DNA of 64,000 nt, from positions 62,001 to 126,000 of the forward strand of contig JALQPE010000086.1 of NCBI GenBank assembly GCA_030407315.1, read 5' to 3'. The translations under genes and the position numbers were made by a program. Positions 26,609-36,441 of the stretch are shown piece by piece. Position 1 is the stretch's first letter. Each line of letters starts with the position of its first letter. The DNA comes from Asparagopsis taxiformis. Its lineage: Eukaryota > Rhodophyta > Florideophyceae > Bonnemaisoniales > Bonnemaisoniaceae. The notes below the pieces were generated by a model that was not told the origin of the DNA, made no database searches, and saw only the letters and a program-made list of their open reading frames with translations.

Positions 26609-27841
26609 ATGAAATTCCGTCCGCTTCGCGCTTTGCTTCCTTCCACAAATCGTGTGGCACAATCAATTGTGTGTCCGCCATACGATGTACTGTCGCGCTC
26701 GGAAGCAATTCAACTCCTCTCCGAAAATCCGCAATCATTTCTGCGAGTGGTCCGCCCCGATTCTGTGCACCCCACTCTGTCCCCCTATGAGTCCACGATC
26801 TACCAAGCCGCTGCCGATGCCTTGCACGACTTTCAACACAATGGCACTCTCGTTCGCGATGAATCCCCCTGCCTCTTCGTTTATGAACAGCAGATGGGCG
26901 CACGCAAACAGCGCGGCCTTGTAGGGTTGGTAGCTGTATCCGATTACTGTGACGGCGTCATCCGAAAGCACGAGCGCACACGTCCAGAAAAGGAGCAAGA
27001 TCGCACGCGTCTCACTCAACAACTGTCTGCGAATACAGGCCCTGTCTTCCTTACATATCGCGATGTGCCTCAACTAGATACTATCGTGAATACGGTTACG
27101 AACGACGATCCACATTACAACGTTACAGCTGATGGCGTTGTACACCGCGTGTGGCGTGTAGGCGCTCAACACACAGACAATATCATTGAAATATTCGATG
27201 CTCTACCGCAATGTTACATCGCTGATGGTCACCATCGCGCAGCCAGTGCCGCTAGTGTCGGAAAACAACGTCGTGAGGCAGCTGGTGCATCTTGGAACGG
27301 AACAGAAGACTACAATTATTTCCTCGCCGTGTTATTTCCGGCTGGACAACTACATATAATGTCGTACAATAGGCTTGTTTCCGATCTCAATGGACTGTCA
27401 GAACAGCAGTTTGTTGAAACACTGGCAGCTATGGGCGGCATGCAAATAATAGATACACCGCAGGAAGAGCAGGTGCCAGAGGCTGGCAAGGTATGGATCT
27501 ATGTGGGAAACAAATGGTACGAGAACACGCTTGGCAAAGCGCAAGGAAACCGAGTAGCAGACAAGCTTGATTGTGACAGACTGCAGCAACAAGTTTTGAA
27601 AGCTGTACTCAGTATTGACGATCCGCGTAAAAGCGATCGGGTGGAATTCGTGGGCGGCATTCGTGGTTTGCAATACCTGCAGACGAGGGTTGAGAGTGGA
27701 CAAAGTGCGGCAGCATTTGTATTGCATCCTGTGAGTACGGAGCAGCTGATGGAAGTGGCGGATCGCGATGAAATAATGCCACCCAAGTGCACTTGGTTTG
27801 AACCCAAGCTGCGCTCTGGTTTTTTCGTGCATACATTCTAA
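26609..27841 (+). CDS. DUF1015 family protein
   Basis: 410 residues from ATG 26609 (MKFRPLRALLPS, the usual family start). The open frame extends 15 codons upstream without need. Diagnostic blocks are VCPPYDVLSRSEA, NPQSFLRVVRPD, LFVYEQQMG, RKHERTRPEKEQDR, LPQCYIADGHHRAASA and FFLAV-like YNYFLAVLFPAGQLHIMSYNR. The His-rich IADGHHR is the most conserved point and could bind metal or phosphate. The family is widespread in bacteria and sparse in eukaryotes. No enzyme activity has been assigned with certainty. No targeting sequence is obvious. Confidence 0.85.
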   Translation: MKFRPLRALLPSTNRVAQSIVCPPYDVLSRSEAIQLLSENPQSFLRVVRPDSVHPTLSPYESTIYQAAADALHDFQHNGTLVRDESPCLFVYEQQMGARKQRGLVGLVAVSDYCDGVIRKHERTRPEKEQDRTRLTQQLSANTGPVFLTYRDVPQLDTIVNTVTNDDPHYNVTADGVVHRVWRVGAQHTDNIIEIFDALPQCYIADGHHRAASAASVGKQRREAAGASWNGTEDYNYFLAVLFPAGQLHIMSYNRLVSDLNGLSEQQFVETLAAMGGMQIIDTPQEEQVPEAGKVWIYVGNKWYENTLGKAQGNRVADKLDCDRLQQQVLKAVLSIDDPRKSDRVEFVGGIRGLQYLQTRVESGQSAAAFVLHPVSTEQLMEVADRDEIMPPKCTWFEPKLRSGFFVHTF

Positions 27842-27881
27842 TTGATAAATAATAGATATCTTGTCTGTATAAAAGCAAGTA

Positions 27882-28643
27882 TTACTCCGAGGTGACCGTC
27901 GCTTTGGTACTCTTGATTGAGAGACCTCGATAGAAGCCATTAGGCGATCTCTTGGCATTGGGAAAGCATTTGCGCACAAAAGTTCGAATTTTCTCATCGG
28001 ATAAAGCGGCGAGGCGCCTTGAATGAGCGTCACGCCTCACAGCGGAGCGAATATCGACTAGATGGCACATGCCAGATGGGACGAGGTTTCTCTGCGCAAA
28101 GTCACAGAATAAATCATACTGCACATCGCCGTCAGGGACGGCCTTTCGATTTGCATTTTGTCTGCCCAATTCGTAGATACCACCGTACAGGGCCAAGGAG
28201 AGGCCGGAAGAAACGGCCCAAACAGCATTTCCACCGTTGGCGTAGCGAAAGGTAGCATCGACGAGAAAGCCGGCGGCCAGGAAGGGCAAGGAATGCAGTG
28301 CAATGGCGAGTATATCGGCGAGCTGCAATGGCAGAACAGTGGCAAAGGCATCGCGCATTAAGGTTTGCAATGCAGTTCCCCAGCGTACATGCATGGAAAG
28401 GCCAAAGTAGAGGCCGACAGTCCAGAGCAATGCGCCGAGGAGCTCTGGGCGAAAATCGTGAGTGAGCGCATAGGTGAAGGACACGGCAGGAGTGGCAAAT
28501 GGATCTGGAAGAGGGAAGGGCGCAGACAGCTGGGCTTTCACATGGGAGCGACGAGGACGACGGGGGCACAGAGAGAGTATCGACGGTGACGAGAGCGGAT
28601 GGGAGACAGGCAAGAGGAATGCAAAGGCGGTGCGTGAATGCAT
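27882..28643 (-). CDS. Probable plastid membrane protein, unknown function
   Basis: 253 residues from the ATG at 28641-28643. The open frame extends 118 codons further, but that part is Cys/Trp-rich junk overlapping the PP6 promoter. The N-terminus is basic, Ser/Pro-rich and without acidic residues up to CPRRPRRSHVKAQLSA, a good plastid transit peptide. Three or four hydrophobic segments follow (ELLGALLWTVGLYFGLSM, LQLADILAIALHSLPFLAAGF, AVWAVSSGLSLALYGGIYEL). The C-terminal 80 residues are soluble and basic. I do not recognise the family. It is convergent with the DUF1015 gene, 40 bp away. Confidence 0.6.
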   Translation of the reverse strand: MHSRTAFAFLLPVSHPLSSPSILSLCPRRPRRSHVKAQLSAPFPLPDPFATPAVSFTYALTHDFRPELLGALLWTVGLYFGLSMHVRWGTALQTLMRDAFATVLPLQLADILAIALHSLPFLAAGFLVDATFRYANGGNAVWAVSSGLSLALYGGIYELGRQNANRKAVPDGDVQYDLFCDFAQRNLVPSGMCHLVDIRSAVRRDAHSRRLAALSDEKIRTFVRKCFPNAKRSPNGFYRGLSIKSTKATVTSE

Positions 28644-29098
28644 GGTGCAGCTGGATTGGATTGGAGATGAATCACGGCGAGCAACGTCGAGCTGTGCAGC
28701 TATGAAATCGAGAGGCGGAAAGCCAAGCAATGGATTTTTTGGTACTGTCAGTATAGGAGGCTTACAGTGGAAATGGGGACTGTCAAGAAAAGAAACGGAC
28801 CTTTGAAAGTGCAAGCAAAGCGTTTGATATGGTCCGCTCCGCTCCGCTCCACTCAAGTCCACTTGAACGTATGTACAGTACACGCACGTCACAGCGCACC
28901 AGCAGCAGCATTGCAACATTAATTGCTCATTCCTTCTACTCGTCCAGCGTTTAGCCGTCGTAATTGTCCCAACGCAGTTGCTGTTGCTCCTCTCCATTTT
29001 TCTTTCCCGCCGTCGCCACCGCCCTCCAACTCGTCCCTCCTATTCAGCTCTGAACAAAATATCGCTCCGTCCGCACAAAGCGTGCGCCCCCAGCCGAC
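28644..29098. other. Divergent promoter region with TCCGC repeats before PP6
   Basis: 454 bp between divergent genes. TCCGC repeats three times at 28833-28847, with related CCGCT/CCACT sequence after it. No gene is supported. Confidence 0.4.
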
Positions 29099-30013
29099 AT
29101 GGGTATGGACCTAGACGGCTGGATCTCAAAAGTCAAGAACGGCGGCCATCTCGCCGAATGGGACCTTAAGCAACTGTGCGACTACGTCAAGGAGCTGCTC
29201 ATAGAGGAGAGCAATGTCCAACCCATCACTAGCCCCTGCACTGTTAGTGGCGACATCCACGGCCAATTCCACGACTTGTTAAACCTGTTTAAGACGGGCG
29301 GAGACGTTCCGCACACAAACTACGTCTTCATGGGTGACTTTGTCGATCGCGGCTACAACTCGCTAGAAACATTCACGCTACTCCTCTGTCTCAAGGCGCG
29401 CTACCCAGCCAATATTACTCTTTTGCGCGGCAACCACGAGTCGCGACAGATCACTCAGGTCTACGGATTTTACGACGAGTGTCAACGCAAGTACGGCACT
29501 GCAAATGCATGGAAATACTGCTGCGAAGTATTCGATTATCTCACCATCGCCGCCCTCATTGACGGCGCTGTGCTGTGCGTACATGGCGGCCTCTCGCCGG
29601 ACATTCGAACTCTGGATCAGATTCGAACCATCGACCGTCGGCAGGAAATTCCGCCAGAAGGCGCCTTTTGCGACCTGATGTGGTCTGACCCCGAGGATGT
29701 TGCCACTTGGGCCGTTTCGCCGCGCGGCGCAGGCTGGTTGTTCGGCGCGCGCGTCACAACCGAGTTTAACCACATCAACAAGCTGGACCTCATTTGTCGC
29801 GCTCATCAGCTCGTGCAGGAGGGTTACAAGTACATGTTTGATGAGAAAATCGTCACGGTGTGGTCGGCGCCCAACTACTGCTACCGCTGCGGAAACGTTG
29901 CTGCGATCATGAGCTTTGATGAAAAGCTCAACAAGGAGTTCAAGATATTCAAAGAAGATGCAAAGGAACACAAGGCTATACCACCCAGAAACTCTGTGCC
30001 TTACTTTCTGTAA
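29099..30013 (+). CDS. PPP6C: Serine/threonine protein phosphatase 6 catalytic subunit
   Basis: 304 residues from ATG 29099, the standard PP6/Sit4 length. The metallophosphatase signatures are complete: [87 protein letters not shown] and [11 protein letters not shown]. The N-terminus ([21 protein letters not shown]) and [20 protein letters not shown] favour PP6/Sit4 over PP2A and PP4. The C-terminus VPYFL ends in the Tyr-Phe-Leu tail that is methylated in the PP2A group. It acts with SAPS and ankyrin subunits in the cytosol and nucleus, from family knowledge. Intron-free. Confidence 0.93.
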   Translation: MGMDLDGWISKVKNGGHLAEWDLKQLCDYVKELLIEESNVQPITSPCTVSGDIHGQFHDLLNLFKTGGDVPHTNYVFMGDFVDRGYNSLETFTLLLCLKARYPANITLLRGNHESRQITQVYGFYDECQRKYGTANAWKYCCEVFDYLTIAALIDGAVLCVHGGLSPDIRTLDQIRTIDRRQEIPPEGAFCDLMWSDPEDVATWAVSPRGAGWLFGARVTTEFNHINKLDLICRAHQLVQEGYKYMFDEKIVTVWSAPNYCYRCGNVAAIMSFDEKLNKEFKIFKEDAKEHKAIPPRNSVPYFL

Positions 30014-30169
30014 ATTGGACTGTACCCCCAATTCATTGTGTTTACTAATGTCCAAGTTTCGACTTGAGCATTTTCTGCAATCCACGTCTTCCACATACTC
30101 TAAATTACTTCCATGGTCTCTCTGTAAAACCAAACTTTGGACTGCAAGCGCGACTCGTGCTATGGGTAC

Positions 30170-31063
30170 TCAAGTATTATCTACATTATGCTCTACAAAC
30201 TGCAACCGAGCGCCGTTGGTTTCTAGCAAGCATTCATCAGCTCGTACAGCAATCGAAATGGTAGATCCGCGTAGTCTTACGGACAAGAGCAGCAGGAATA
30301 CTACCATTGCAGCGATGAGAACGTACTCCATGGCGGCTGCTGCTTGAAGATTTCGAGAATGTAATAAGGATATACTAACAACCGCGACTATGAGCAGCAC
30401 AACGCATGCTTGCATGCCGAGTGTGTTGAGAGTGCTGAGTGCATCATGTCGGTTGGCTTGCGTCTTTAGAGTGACAGTTACAGCAGAGGCCCACAAAATA
30501 GAAGATACAAAAGACAAAGATATAGCGATAAAATGAAGTCGAAGCTTGGAGCTGCACAAGGCAGCCAGTGCTAGAAGGAAAGTTGCCAGCACACCAGTGA
30601 CTAGGGCGAATCTAACACAATGATGCAGAGTGCGAGTTTGTGCGTGCACAGCAAAGCTATGGTTGGCATATTCATAGTTGCGTGCCGTGGAAACGGCGTA
30701 TGTGAGGAGCACTGTAAACAATAGCAACACTGCGGTTATGCTCACTGTCACAGCGAAGATTGGACTCTGAATGTCATCATAATAGGCGTCGGATATGAAG
30801 GGAAGTGTGTCGATACGTCTCCATTTGGCCTGCCAGTAATAGGTAAGTAGCACTGATAGCGCGGCGGTAGTAGCCGAGAGCACAGCAGTTGAAAGTGACA
30901 CCGCGGCTGGATAGATATTTATCACCGATGAATTGATACGGAAAGCGCCACCCATTGCCGCAACTGTGTACGCGAAGATGCGCAAGTTGTAAACAGGTTG
31001 TTGCTGTCTTCCACAAGCATCTGTCGGCCGAGGAGAAGCACAACGTCTACAACTCGAGTCCAT
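30170..31063 (-). CDS. Six-TM protein of the Frag1/DRAM/Sfk1 type
   Basis: 297 residues from the ATG at 31061-31063. Six hydrophobic segments are visible. After the first comes a short luminal loop with TLPFISDAYYDDIQSPIF, matching the Leu-Pro-x-Ile-Ser-Asp motif of the Frag1/DRAM/Sfk1 family. AALCSSKLRLHFIAISLSFV and AAMEYVLIAAMVVFLLLL fit the fifth and sixth helices. Family members act in GPI-anchor remodelling, plasma-membrane lipid asymmetry or autophagy. Which applies here cannot be told. It is convergent with PP6, 156 bp away. Confidence 0.6.
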   Translation of the reverse strand: MDSSCRRCASPRPTDACGRQQQPVYNLRIFAYTVAAMGGAFRINSSVINIYPAAVSLSTAVLSATTAALSVLLTYYWQAKWRRIDTLPFISDAYYDDIQSPIFAVTVSITAVLLLFTVLLTYAVSTARNYEYANHSFAVHAQTRTLHHCVRFALVTGVLATFLLALAALCSSKLRLHFIAISLSFVSSILWASAVTVTLKTQANRHDALSTLNTLGMQACVVLLIVAVVSISLLHSRNLQAAAAMEYVLIAAMVVFLLLLSVRLRGSTISIAVRADECLLETNGARLQFVEHNVDNT

Positions 31064-31208
31064 TCACGATGGAGAGTAAAATCTAAATTTCAAATGTTGA
31101 ATATTTTCGCGCCGATCGAGCTTCTCGTTGGCCACCTCCGTCCATGGCAACACGTCAGAAACGCTGGTGGCCCCAACGCCGACAATACGCTTCCCCGTTC
31201 ACAAGCCT

Positions 31209-33242
31209 ATGAACCGTCAATGCCTCTCTTTCACCGGGAGCCTGTACCATCCGCGCCCCCGTGCTACACGTCCCTCCTCCGTCTCTTCGTTTATCTCTCC
31301 GACACCACTAGTTGCACGTAGACCGCGCGCTTCCCCGCCATCCCGTCTCCATCTCGTCGCACGCGCCAAATCTTCCGTGGCCAACTCGCGAATCGCCCCC
31401 ATGCAGATCGAAACAGACACCCGCAATGTACTCGCCAGGCGAGTCATTGACGCAATGACCAACGCGTACGGCCAGGAGGCAGGCTCAGATCCCAAGCTTA
31501 CCGCCGCCACTCGCCCCGATTTCGGCGACTATCAGTGTAATGCCGCGATGTCCCTCAGCAAGAAGCTCAAGCAGAACCCGCGCGTCGTCGCCGCCAAGAT
31601 TCTCGAGCAGCTGGACGTCGCCGACATGTGCGCACAGCCCACCATTGCCGGGCCTGGCTTTATCAACCTCACGCTCAACGACTCTTTCGTCAATGACAAG
31701 CTCAATAAAATGCTGGCAGACCGCTCTAGGCTTGGCGTGCAGCCGCGATCACCGGCAAAGAGGGTGGTGGTCGATTTCAGCAGCCCGAATATCGCTAAAG
31801 ACATGCATGTGGGTCATCTTCGCAGCACAATTATTGGTGATACTCTGGCTAGGATTCTGGAGTTTTTGGGCCATAACACCATTCGTCTGAATCACACGGG
31901 CGATTGGGGAACACAGTTTGGACAATTGATCACGTATATGAAGGCCGAATGTCCAGAGTTACTCGCCGCCGACGAGTCTGAGCAGGGCGAGCGAGCGGCA
32001 ACTGCAATTGGTGACCTCGTCGAGTTTTATCGAGCGGCTAAGAAGCGGTTTGACGAGGATACGGACTTCAAACAAGCCGCGCTTGCGGAAGTTGTGCAGT
32101 TGCAAAGCGGGAATCCAGAGACGCTTCGGGCCTGGAACCTCATTTGTGACCTGAGCAGGATTGAATTCCAGAAGATCTATGATCGTTTAAACATCAAGCT
32201 GGAGGAGCGGGGAGAATCGTTTTACAATCCATATCTGGCGGGTGTGGTTGAATACCTGCAGGACATGGGTTTGGCTGTTGAGAATCAGGGAGCGGTGGTT
32301 GTATTTTTGGAGGGCGACCAATTCAAGGGTCGCGACGGAGATCCGTTGCCGGTGATTGTCCAAAAGTCAGACGGTGGATTCCTGTATGCAACCACCGATC
32401 TCGCAGCGGTGCGATACCGTGCCAACGAGGACAAGGCTGATCGCATTGTGTATGTGACGGATATTGGGCAGAGTCTGCACTTTCAGCAGATATTCGCTGT
32501 AGCACGAAAGGCGGGGCTGTTGGCTGAAGAAGTTTCACTGGAACATGTACCGTTTGGACTGGTGCAAGGGTCTGACGGGAAGAAGTTCAAAACGCGCTCG
32601 GGTGCTGCGCCGAAGCTGTCCGAGCTTCTGGACGAGGCGCGAGATCGGGTGAGAGCGGAGCTGGAGAAGCGGGAAGCCGAAGAGGCGGAAAAGGCTGCTG
32701 CAGCTGGGCAGGAAGCGCCGGCACGGAAGAGCGAAGAGCAGCTAGCGTACATGTCGGAAGTGATTGGTGTGGCTGCAGTGAAGTATGCGGATCTGAAGAA
32801 CAACCGAGCGAGTAATTACAAGTTTAGCTTTGACAAAATGGTGAAGCTGGAAGGTGATACAGCTCCGTATATCATGTATGCATTTGCACGTGTGCAGGGT
32901 ATCTACAGGACTGCGTCGTCAGCGTCTGGGATGAACGGGGCAGTTGTGGAGGAGGGTATGAGTTTCATATTTGACAAGGCGGAGGAACGGGCACTGGCGA
33001 AGATGCTGTTGAAGTTGCCGGAGGTATTGTCCGAGCTGGAGAAGGATTTGTTACCGCATGTTTTGTGCGACTATGTGAAGAACTTGACGTCTCGTTTCAA
33101 CCAATTCTACGAGCAGTGTCCAGTGGTACACGCGGAGTCAGTTGAGTTGAAGCGGTCGAGGCTGGGGTTGTGTCAAATATCTGCGGACACTCTGCAGCTG
33201 TGTTTGGGGCTATTAGGTATTCCAACGCTGGAGCAAATCTGA
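31209..33242 (+). CDS. RARS: Arginyl-tRNA synthetase, organelle-targeted or dual-targeted
   Basis: 677 residues from ATG 31209. The frame is open from 31128, but only via TTG. The first 65 residues are basic, Ser/Pro-rich and acidic-free (to RLHLVARAKSSVANSRIAP), a plastid or mitochondrial presequence. An internal ATG at 31401 could give a cytosolic form. The HIGH region is AKDMHVGHLRSTIIGDTLAR. The KMSKS loop is replaced by GSDGKKFKTRSG, as in bacterial and plant enzymes. The C-terminal anticodon-binding domain ends LCLGLLGIPTLEQI. A Glu/Ala/Lys helical stretch sits at LEKREAEEAEKAAAAGQEA. It charges tRNA-Arg. Confidence 0.93.
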   Translation: MNRQCLSFTGSLYHPRPRATRPSSVSSFISPTPLVARRPRASPPSRLHLVARAKSSVANSRIAPMQIETDTRNVLARRVIDAMTNAYGQEAGSDPKLTAATRPDFGDYQCNAAMSLSKKLKQNPRVVAAKILEQLDVADMCAQPTIAGPGFINLTLNDSFVNDKLNKMLADRSRLGVQPRSPAKRVVVDFSSPNIAKDMHVGHLRSTIIGDTLARILEFLGHNTIRLNHTGDWGTQFGQLITYMKAECPELLAADESEQGERAATAIGDLVEFYRAAKKRFDEDTDFKQAALAEVVQLQSGNPETLRAWNLICDLSRIEFQKIYDRLNIKLEERGESFYNPYLAGVVEYLQDMGLAVENQGAVVVFLEGDQFKGRDGDPLPVIVQKSDGGFLYATTDLAAVRYRANEDKADRIVYVTDIGQSLHFQQIFAVARKAGLLAEEVSLEHVPFGLVQGSDGKKFKTRSGAAPKLSELLDEARDRVRAELEKREAEEAEKAAAAGQEAPARKSEEQLAYMSEVIGVAAVKYADLKNNRASNYKFSFDKMVKLEGDTAPYIMYAFARVQGIYRTASSASGMNGAVVEEGMSFIFDKAEERALAKMLLKLPEVLSELEKDLLPHVLCDYVKNLTSRFNQFYEQCPVVHAESVELKRSRLGLCQISADTLQLCLGLLGIPTLEQI

Positions 33243-33661
33243 GGAGAAAAAGAGTAAAGCGTTACCCAGTTGTGGAAGGGATGTGGAGAGTGTGTGCGAT
33301 CAGGGGAAGCGGCATTGTTTACTTGAAGCAGCACAACGAATAGTGGAATAAAGCATTGCCAGCAATGTATAGCGACGAGTGTTGAAGTGCGCGTACCTTG
33401 CTGTACGTTGGTCAGTGAAACAGCGGAATACCATTGTTTCTAACATTTTGTCAGCTTCTTGCTTCGAAATTCCCGGCTTTTCATAGACCCAACGTCTTTA
33501 CGTGAGTAGGGGGAGCGCTAAGCTGTCGTCACAATATATCAACTGCTTTCCGTAGAATCCTTACGTGCGGGTAGATACAGGTATATATAAATGTGAGTCG
33601 CTAGGAATAATGGATCATCTCCAAGTTCTCGCATCATATACACCCGAGCTCCAAGTTCATC
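33243..33661. other. Intergenic stretch after arginyl-tRNA synthetase
   Basis: 419 bp with no gene. It includes the TATA run at 33582-33590 that probably serves the next gene. Confidence 0.4.
33582..33590 (+). promoter_or_regulatory. TATA box before orphan membrane-protein gene
   Basis: TATATATAA 72-80 bp before the ATG at 33662, in otherwise mixed sequence. Position and strength are good for a core promoter. Confidence 0.45.
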
Positions 33662-35023
33662 ATGCCTATCATCAACGCCCGCCCTGATGTGACCAGTGCC
33701 TTGATCGAAGCCATTTTGACCGTCCTGACTGTTTTTTCTACCGCTGCACTGCAATGGATCGTGTTGCAAGTAAAGGCACGCCGGTTGCAGACGAAAGGAT
33801 CAACGCACATTTCCGAAGCGGACATGCGTGATTCGATTTCTGTACCATTTTTGGTATTTTTCAACAAGCGCTGCTGGACTATTAGAGAATTCATCACTGC
33901 CGTTCTGGCAATCACAGCGCTCGTTTCAAAGCCGACTGTTCTCCTCGGCACCAGACCGGTTCCTTGCCCGTATGATCCAACCAAATATGCTTTCCGGACA
34001 CAGTTCGAGGAAACGCTTTGCTATCAGGAGAGACCAATTCCGACCAGTGGAGAAGCCTATGCAGCATTAGGTGCCCGCTTTGTAGAACTCGTTGATGTCG
34101 AACCGGATGTTCCGTTGAAGCAACATCCGCAAAGTTTTGACATCGAGAGGGATCAAATCGTCGGTGATGGAATATTGGAACAGCATGAAATTTGGGGAAC
34201 TGTCGAGTCCATTAAAACATGCCCTTACAATATCACCTATCCAAGAGTTGAGAATACAGACAGTTTCAGGATTTCAGCCTCTGAGGAACTTGTTGCGCTC
34301 AAAAGTGACAATTCAACCATAAACCCCCCGGAGATTGTACTCGACCGCCTTTCTCGATTCGGATATCTGCGTGATAGAGGCCAGTCTTTGACCGCCATAA
34401 GCTACTTTAAGGAAATCGGTAGAGATGGAAACGCAGTTGTTTTCATGCTCACAGGTCTGGTGGATGAGACTAGACCTCTCGATGAACCGGTAGATTCTCA
34501 TTGTGTCATGATCACATTCACCGGACTGGGATTGAGGACACTGCCGTTTGCGAATACGGCAGTACAACTAATGGTAACTGGCGGAAATATGACACGTATA
34601 GCTGAGGTAGCTTGGTTGGGGGCAACGCTATCAGAGCAAATACCAAGACAAGTACCTTGCATACGATCGAATTACAAATTATCGCAATGCGTGCAGCTTA
34701 GTTTGAATACTCTGATTACCATTGCAGTGGCATCTGCCATTACTGTTATTGTCGGGTTCATTATGCTCGCATTGCTCATTATCAACTGGAGGAATCCGGT
34801 GGTCAAAGAATTTACTCAGTTCAATCTGCTGATGTCGGCGGTCCGCGAAAAGCACGCAAGTCACATGGTTTCTGATCGAATGCCGAGAAGAGTCAAGCTG
34901 AGAATAGGAACCAATGCATACAATAAGAAGATGCTGAAATGGGACATGGCTGAATCTTCAGAAAGTGATGATGAGGACTGGCAAGATGACGTTGCAACTG
35001 GTAGACATGGCGCATATGTGTGA
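33662..35023 (+). CDS. Orphan membrane protein with extracytoplasmic domain
   Basis: 453 residues from ATG 33662. Hydrophobic segments occur at about 10-35 (ALIEAILTVLTVFSTAALQW) and 75-95 (FITAVLAITALVSKPTVLL). A 240-residue hydrophilic domain follows with several Cys and candidate N-glycosylation sites (NIT, NST, NMT). A strong TM segment lies near 355-385 (ITIAVASAITVIVGFIMLALL). The tail is cytoplasmic and ends in an acidic SSESDDEDWQDD cluster. The layout suggests a cell-surface protein. I do not recognise a family. Such lineage-specific membrane families are usual in red algae, so a relative nearby (see 35972-36441) would not be surprising. Confidence 0.65.
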   Translation: MPIINARPDVTSALIEAILTVLTVFSTAALQWIVLQVKARRLQTKGSTHISEADMRDSISVPFLVFFNKRCWTIREFITAVLAITALVSKPTVLLGTRPVPCPYDPTKYAFRTQFEETLCYQERPIPTSGEAYAALGARFVELVDVEPDVPLKQHPQSFDIERDQIVGDGILEQHEIWGTVESIKTCPYNITYPRVENTDSFRISASEELVALKSDNSTINPPEIVLDRLSRFGYLRDRGQSLTAISYFKEIGRDGNAVVFMLTGLVDETRPLDEPVDSHCVMITFTGLGLRTLPFANTAVQLMVTGGNMTRIAEVAWLGATLSEQIPRQVPCIRSNYKLSQCVQLSLNTLITIAVASAITVIVGFIMLALLIINWRNPVVKEFTQFNLLMSAVREKHASHMVSDRMPRRVKLRIGTNAYNKKMLKWDMAESSESDDEDWQDDVATGRHGAYV

Positions 35024-35971
35024 CGCAGAAAAACGTAATGCGTGTGATAAAAAAATTGTCGTGTATAGCTAGCGCTGTTCTCCACGAGTTGAAAATCAGT
35101 AGCTTTGGGGTACGATATGAACCTACATCTCCAAATGATTCCTTGATAGATGTCAAACTATAACCGTAGTTTCTGCAAGAAATGTGCGTCAATCCAATGA
35201 GGCGGGATAGTCAAGGTTGCATGGTGAAAGCAATGCTATGCTGAGTTAAAGAAAACGTATACTGTTTCAGAAAGGGCAAGTTGGCAGTTTCGGGGATCTA
35301 GTTTCAGAAGTATCGGAGCGTATCTGGGAAGTTTCCATAATATTACCAGATGCAAATCAGAGTCATGAGATGATCAATATAGAGGTGAAACAATTTAACC
35401 CAAGGCCTAATTCGGGAACACGGTAGGCGAACATTCATAGGTCCGAATATACATACGTGTAGTTCTGACTTGACAGCTTTAGACTTGTAAATTAGGAGTA
35501 CGTAGAAATATGTCTGAGAAAGAGAAAGCGCCCGGCTTCCCAAAAGTTTTTCAAACTACGGCAACAAAGACGCCAGAAATACGAACAGCAATGCTCTGGC
35601 TCCGAGCGTAGGATAGTAGTAGAAAGCCAACCAAAGAGCGTGCTGTTGTGTCCAATCCGACCTGATGCTTATCAAAATGGAGACTGCGCTTCATTGGCAT
35701 GCAGCATCCCGTGCCACCCGTTCTCCTCATCTTCCTTCAAGTTTTGCCACCTCTAGCTCTTCGTTCTCGAGTAACGGGCAAAATCCTCAAATCTTCTCAA
35801 TTCGGAGTGGGCTGCCTTTACTCTAAAATGATCCTCTCATATCTACTCCCCCAAGCGAGCTCACTTGCTGTCTCCACAATCTAGAGTTCTTAGCGGGCCT
35901 CGTGTTGTACACTAATTGGAGCACTGTCTCCAATTGGAGAGGGGCACCCCGGTCCCAAAGGGGCTGATGCA
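35024..35971. other. Gene-poor AT-rich stretch
   Basis: About 950 bp with only short frames lacking protein character. Nothing recognised. Confidence 0.4.
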
Positions 35972-36441
35972 GTGCGTATAGAACGAGTCATCACTAACAA
36001 CACGCCAAGCGCTGACACTGGCTACTTTGAGAATTCACTTGGAAGACTACAAGCGCCAGCGCAACCCAAGATAGAACCCATGGTTCCTCGTAATAGCGTA
36101 TGTTTTCTTAATCTTCTGAGGCAGCAGCTGTTGCATTACTTCATGACACAGGGTTACGCATTGGATAATATATCACAGGTTGCGACGGGAGACTGCAACT
36201 ATTTTTCCGCAGATTTCTTTGGGAGGAAGAATCTAGAGCAGACTTCTTGTACCAACCATCTTATCTTGTTCATATTCATTGTCTATGCGTGGCCATCGCT
36301 CCAGAAGTCTTAGAATACTATCAATATTGGGATACTGTGGCGATGGTGATTGGAGGAACGCTGACTAATCAGTCAAGATATGTAGCCAGATACACAGTTA
36401 CATTAATCCGCTATATTCCACAGTTTAACCAAAGATCATGA
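35972..36441 (+). pseudogene. Possible decayed membrane-protein gene fragment
   Basis: Two plus-strand frames join across one frameshift near 36250: the first includes DNISQVATGDCNYFSADFFG, the second EVLEYYQYWDTVAMVIGGTL and RYVARYTVTLI. Composition is protein-like. The second part loosely resembles the extracytoplasmic domain of the neighbouring orphan protein (NAVVFMLTGLVDETR). No start, TM segment or full domain survives. The relationship is tentative. Confidence 0.25.

Noticed and set aside
28644..28997. N-terminal extension of the plastid membrane protein
   Set aside because: Open by chance, Cys/Trp-rich, overlaps the divergent PP6 promoter; the ATG at 28643 begins a good transit peptide.
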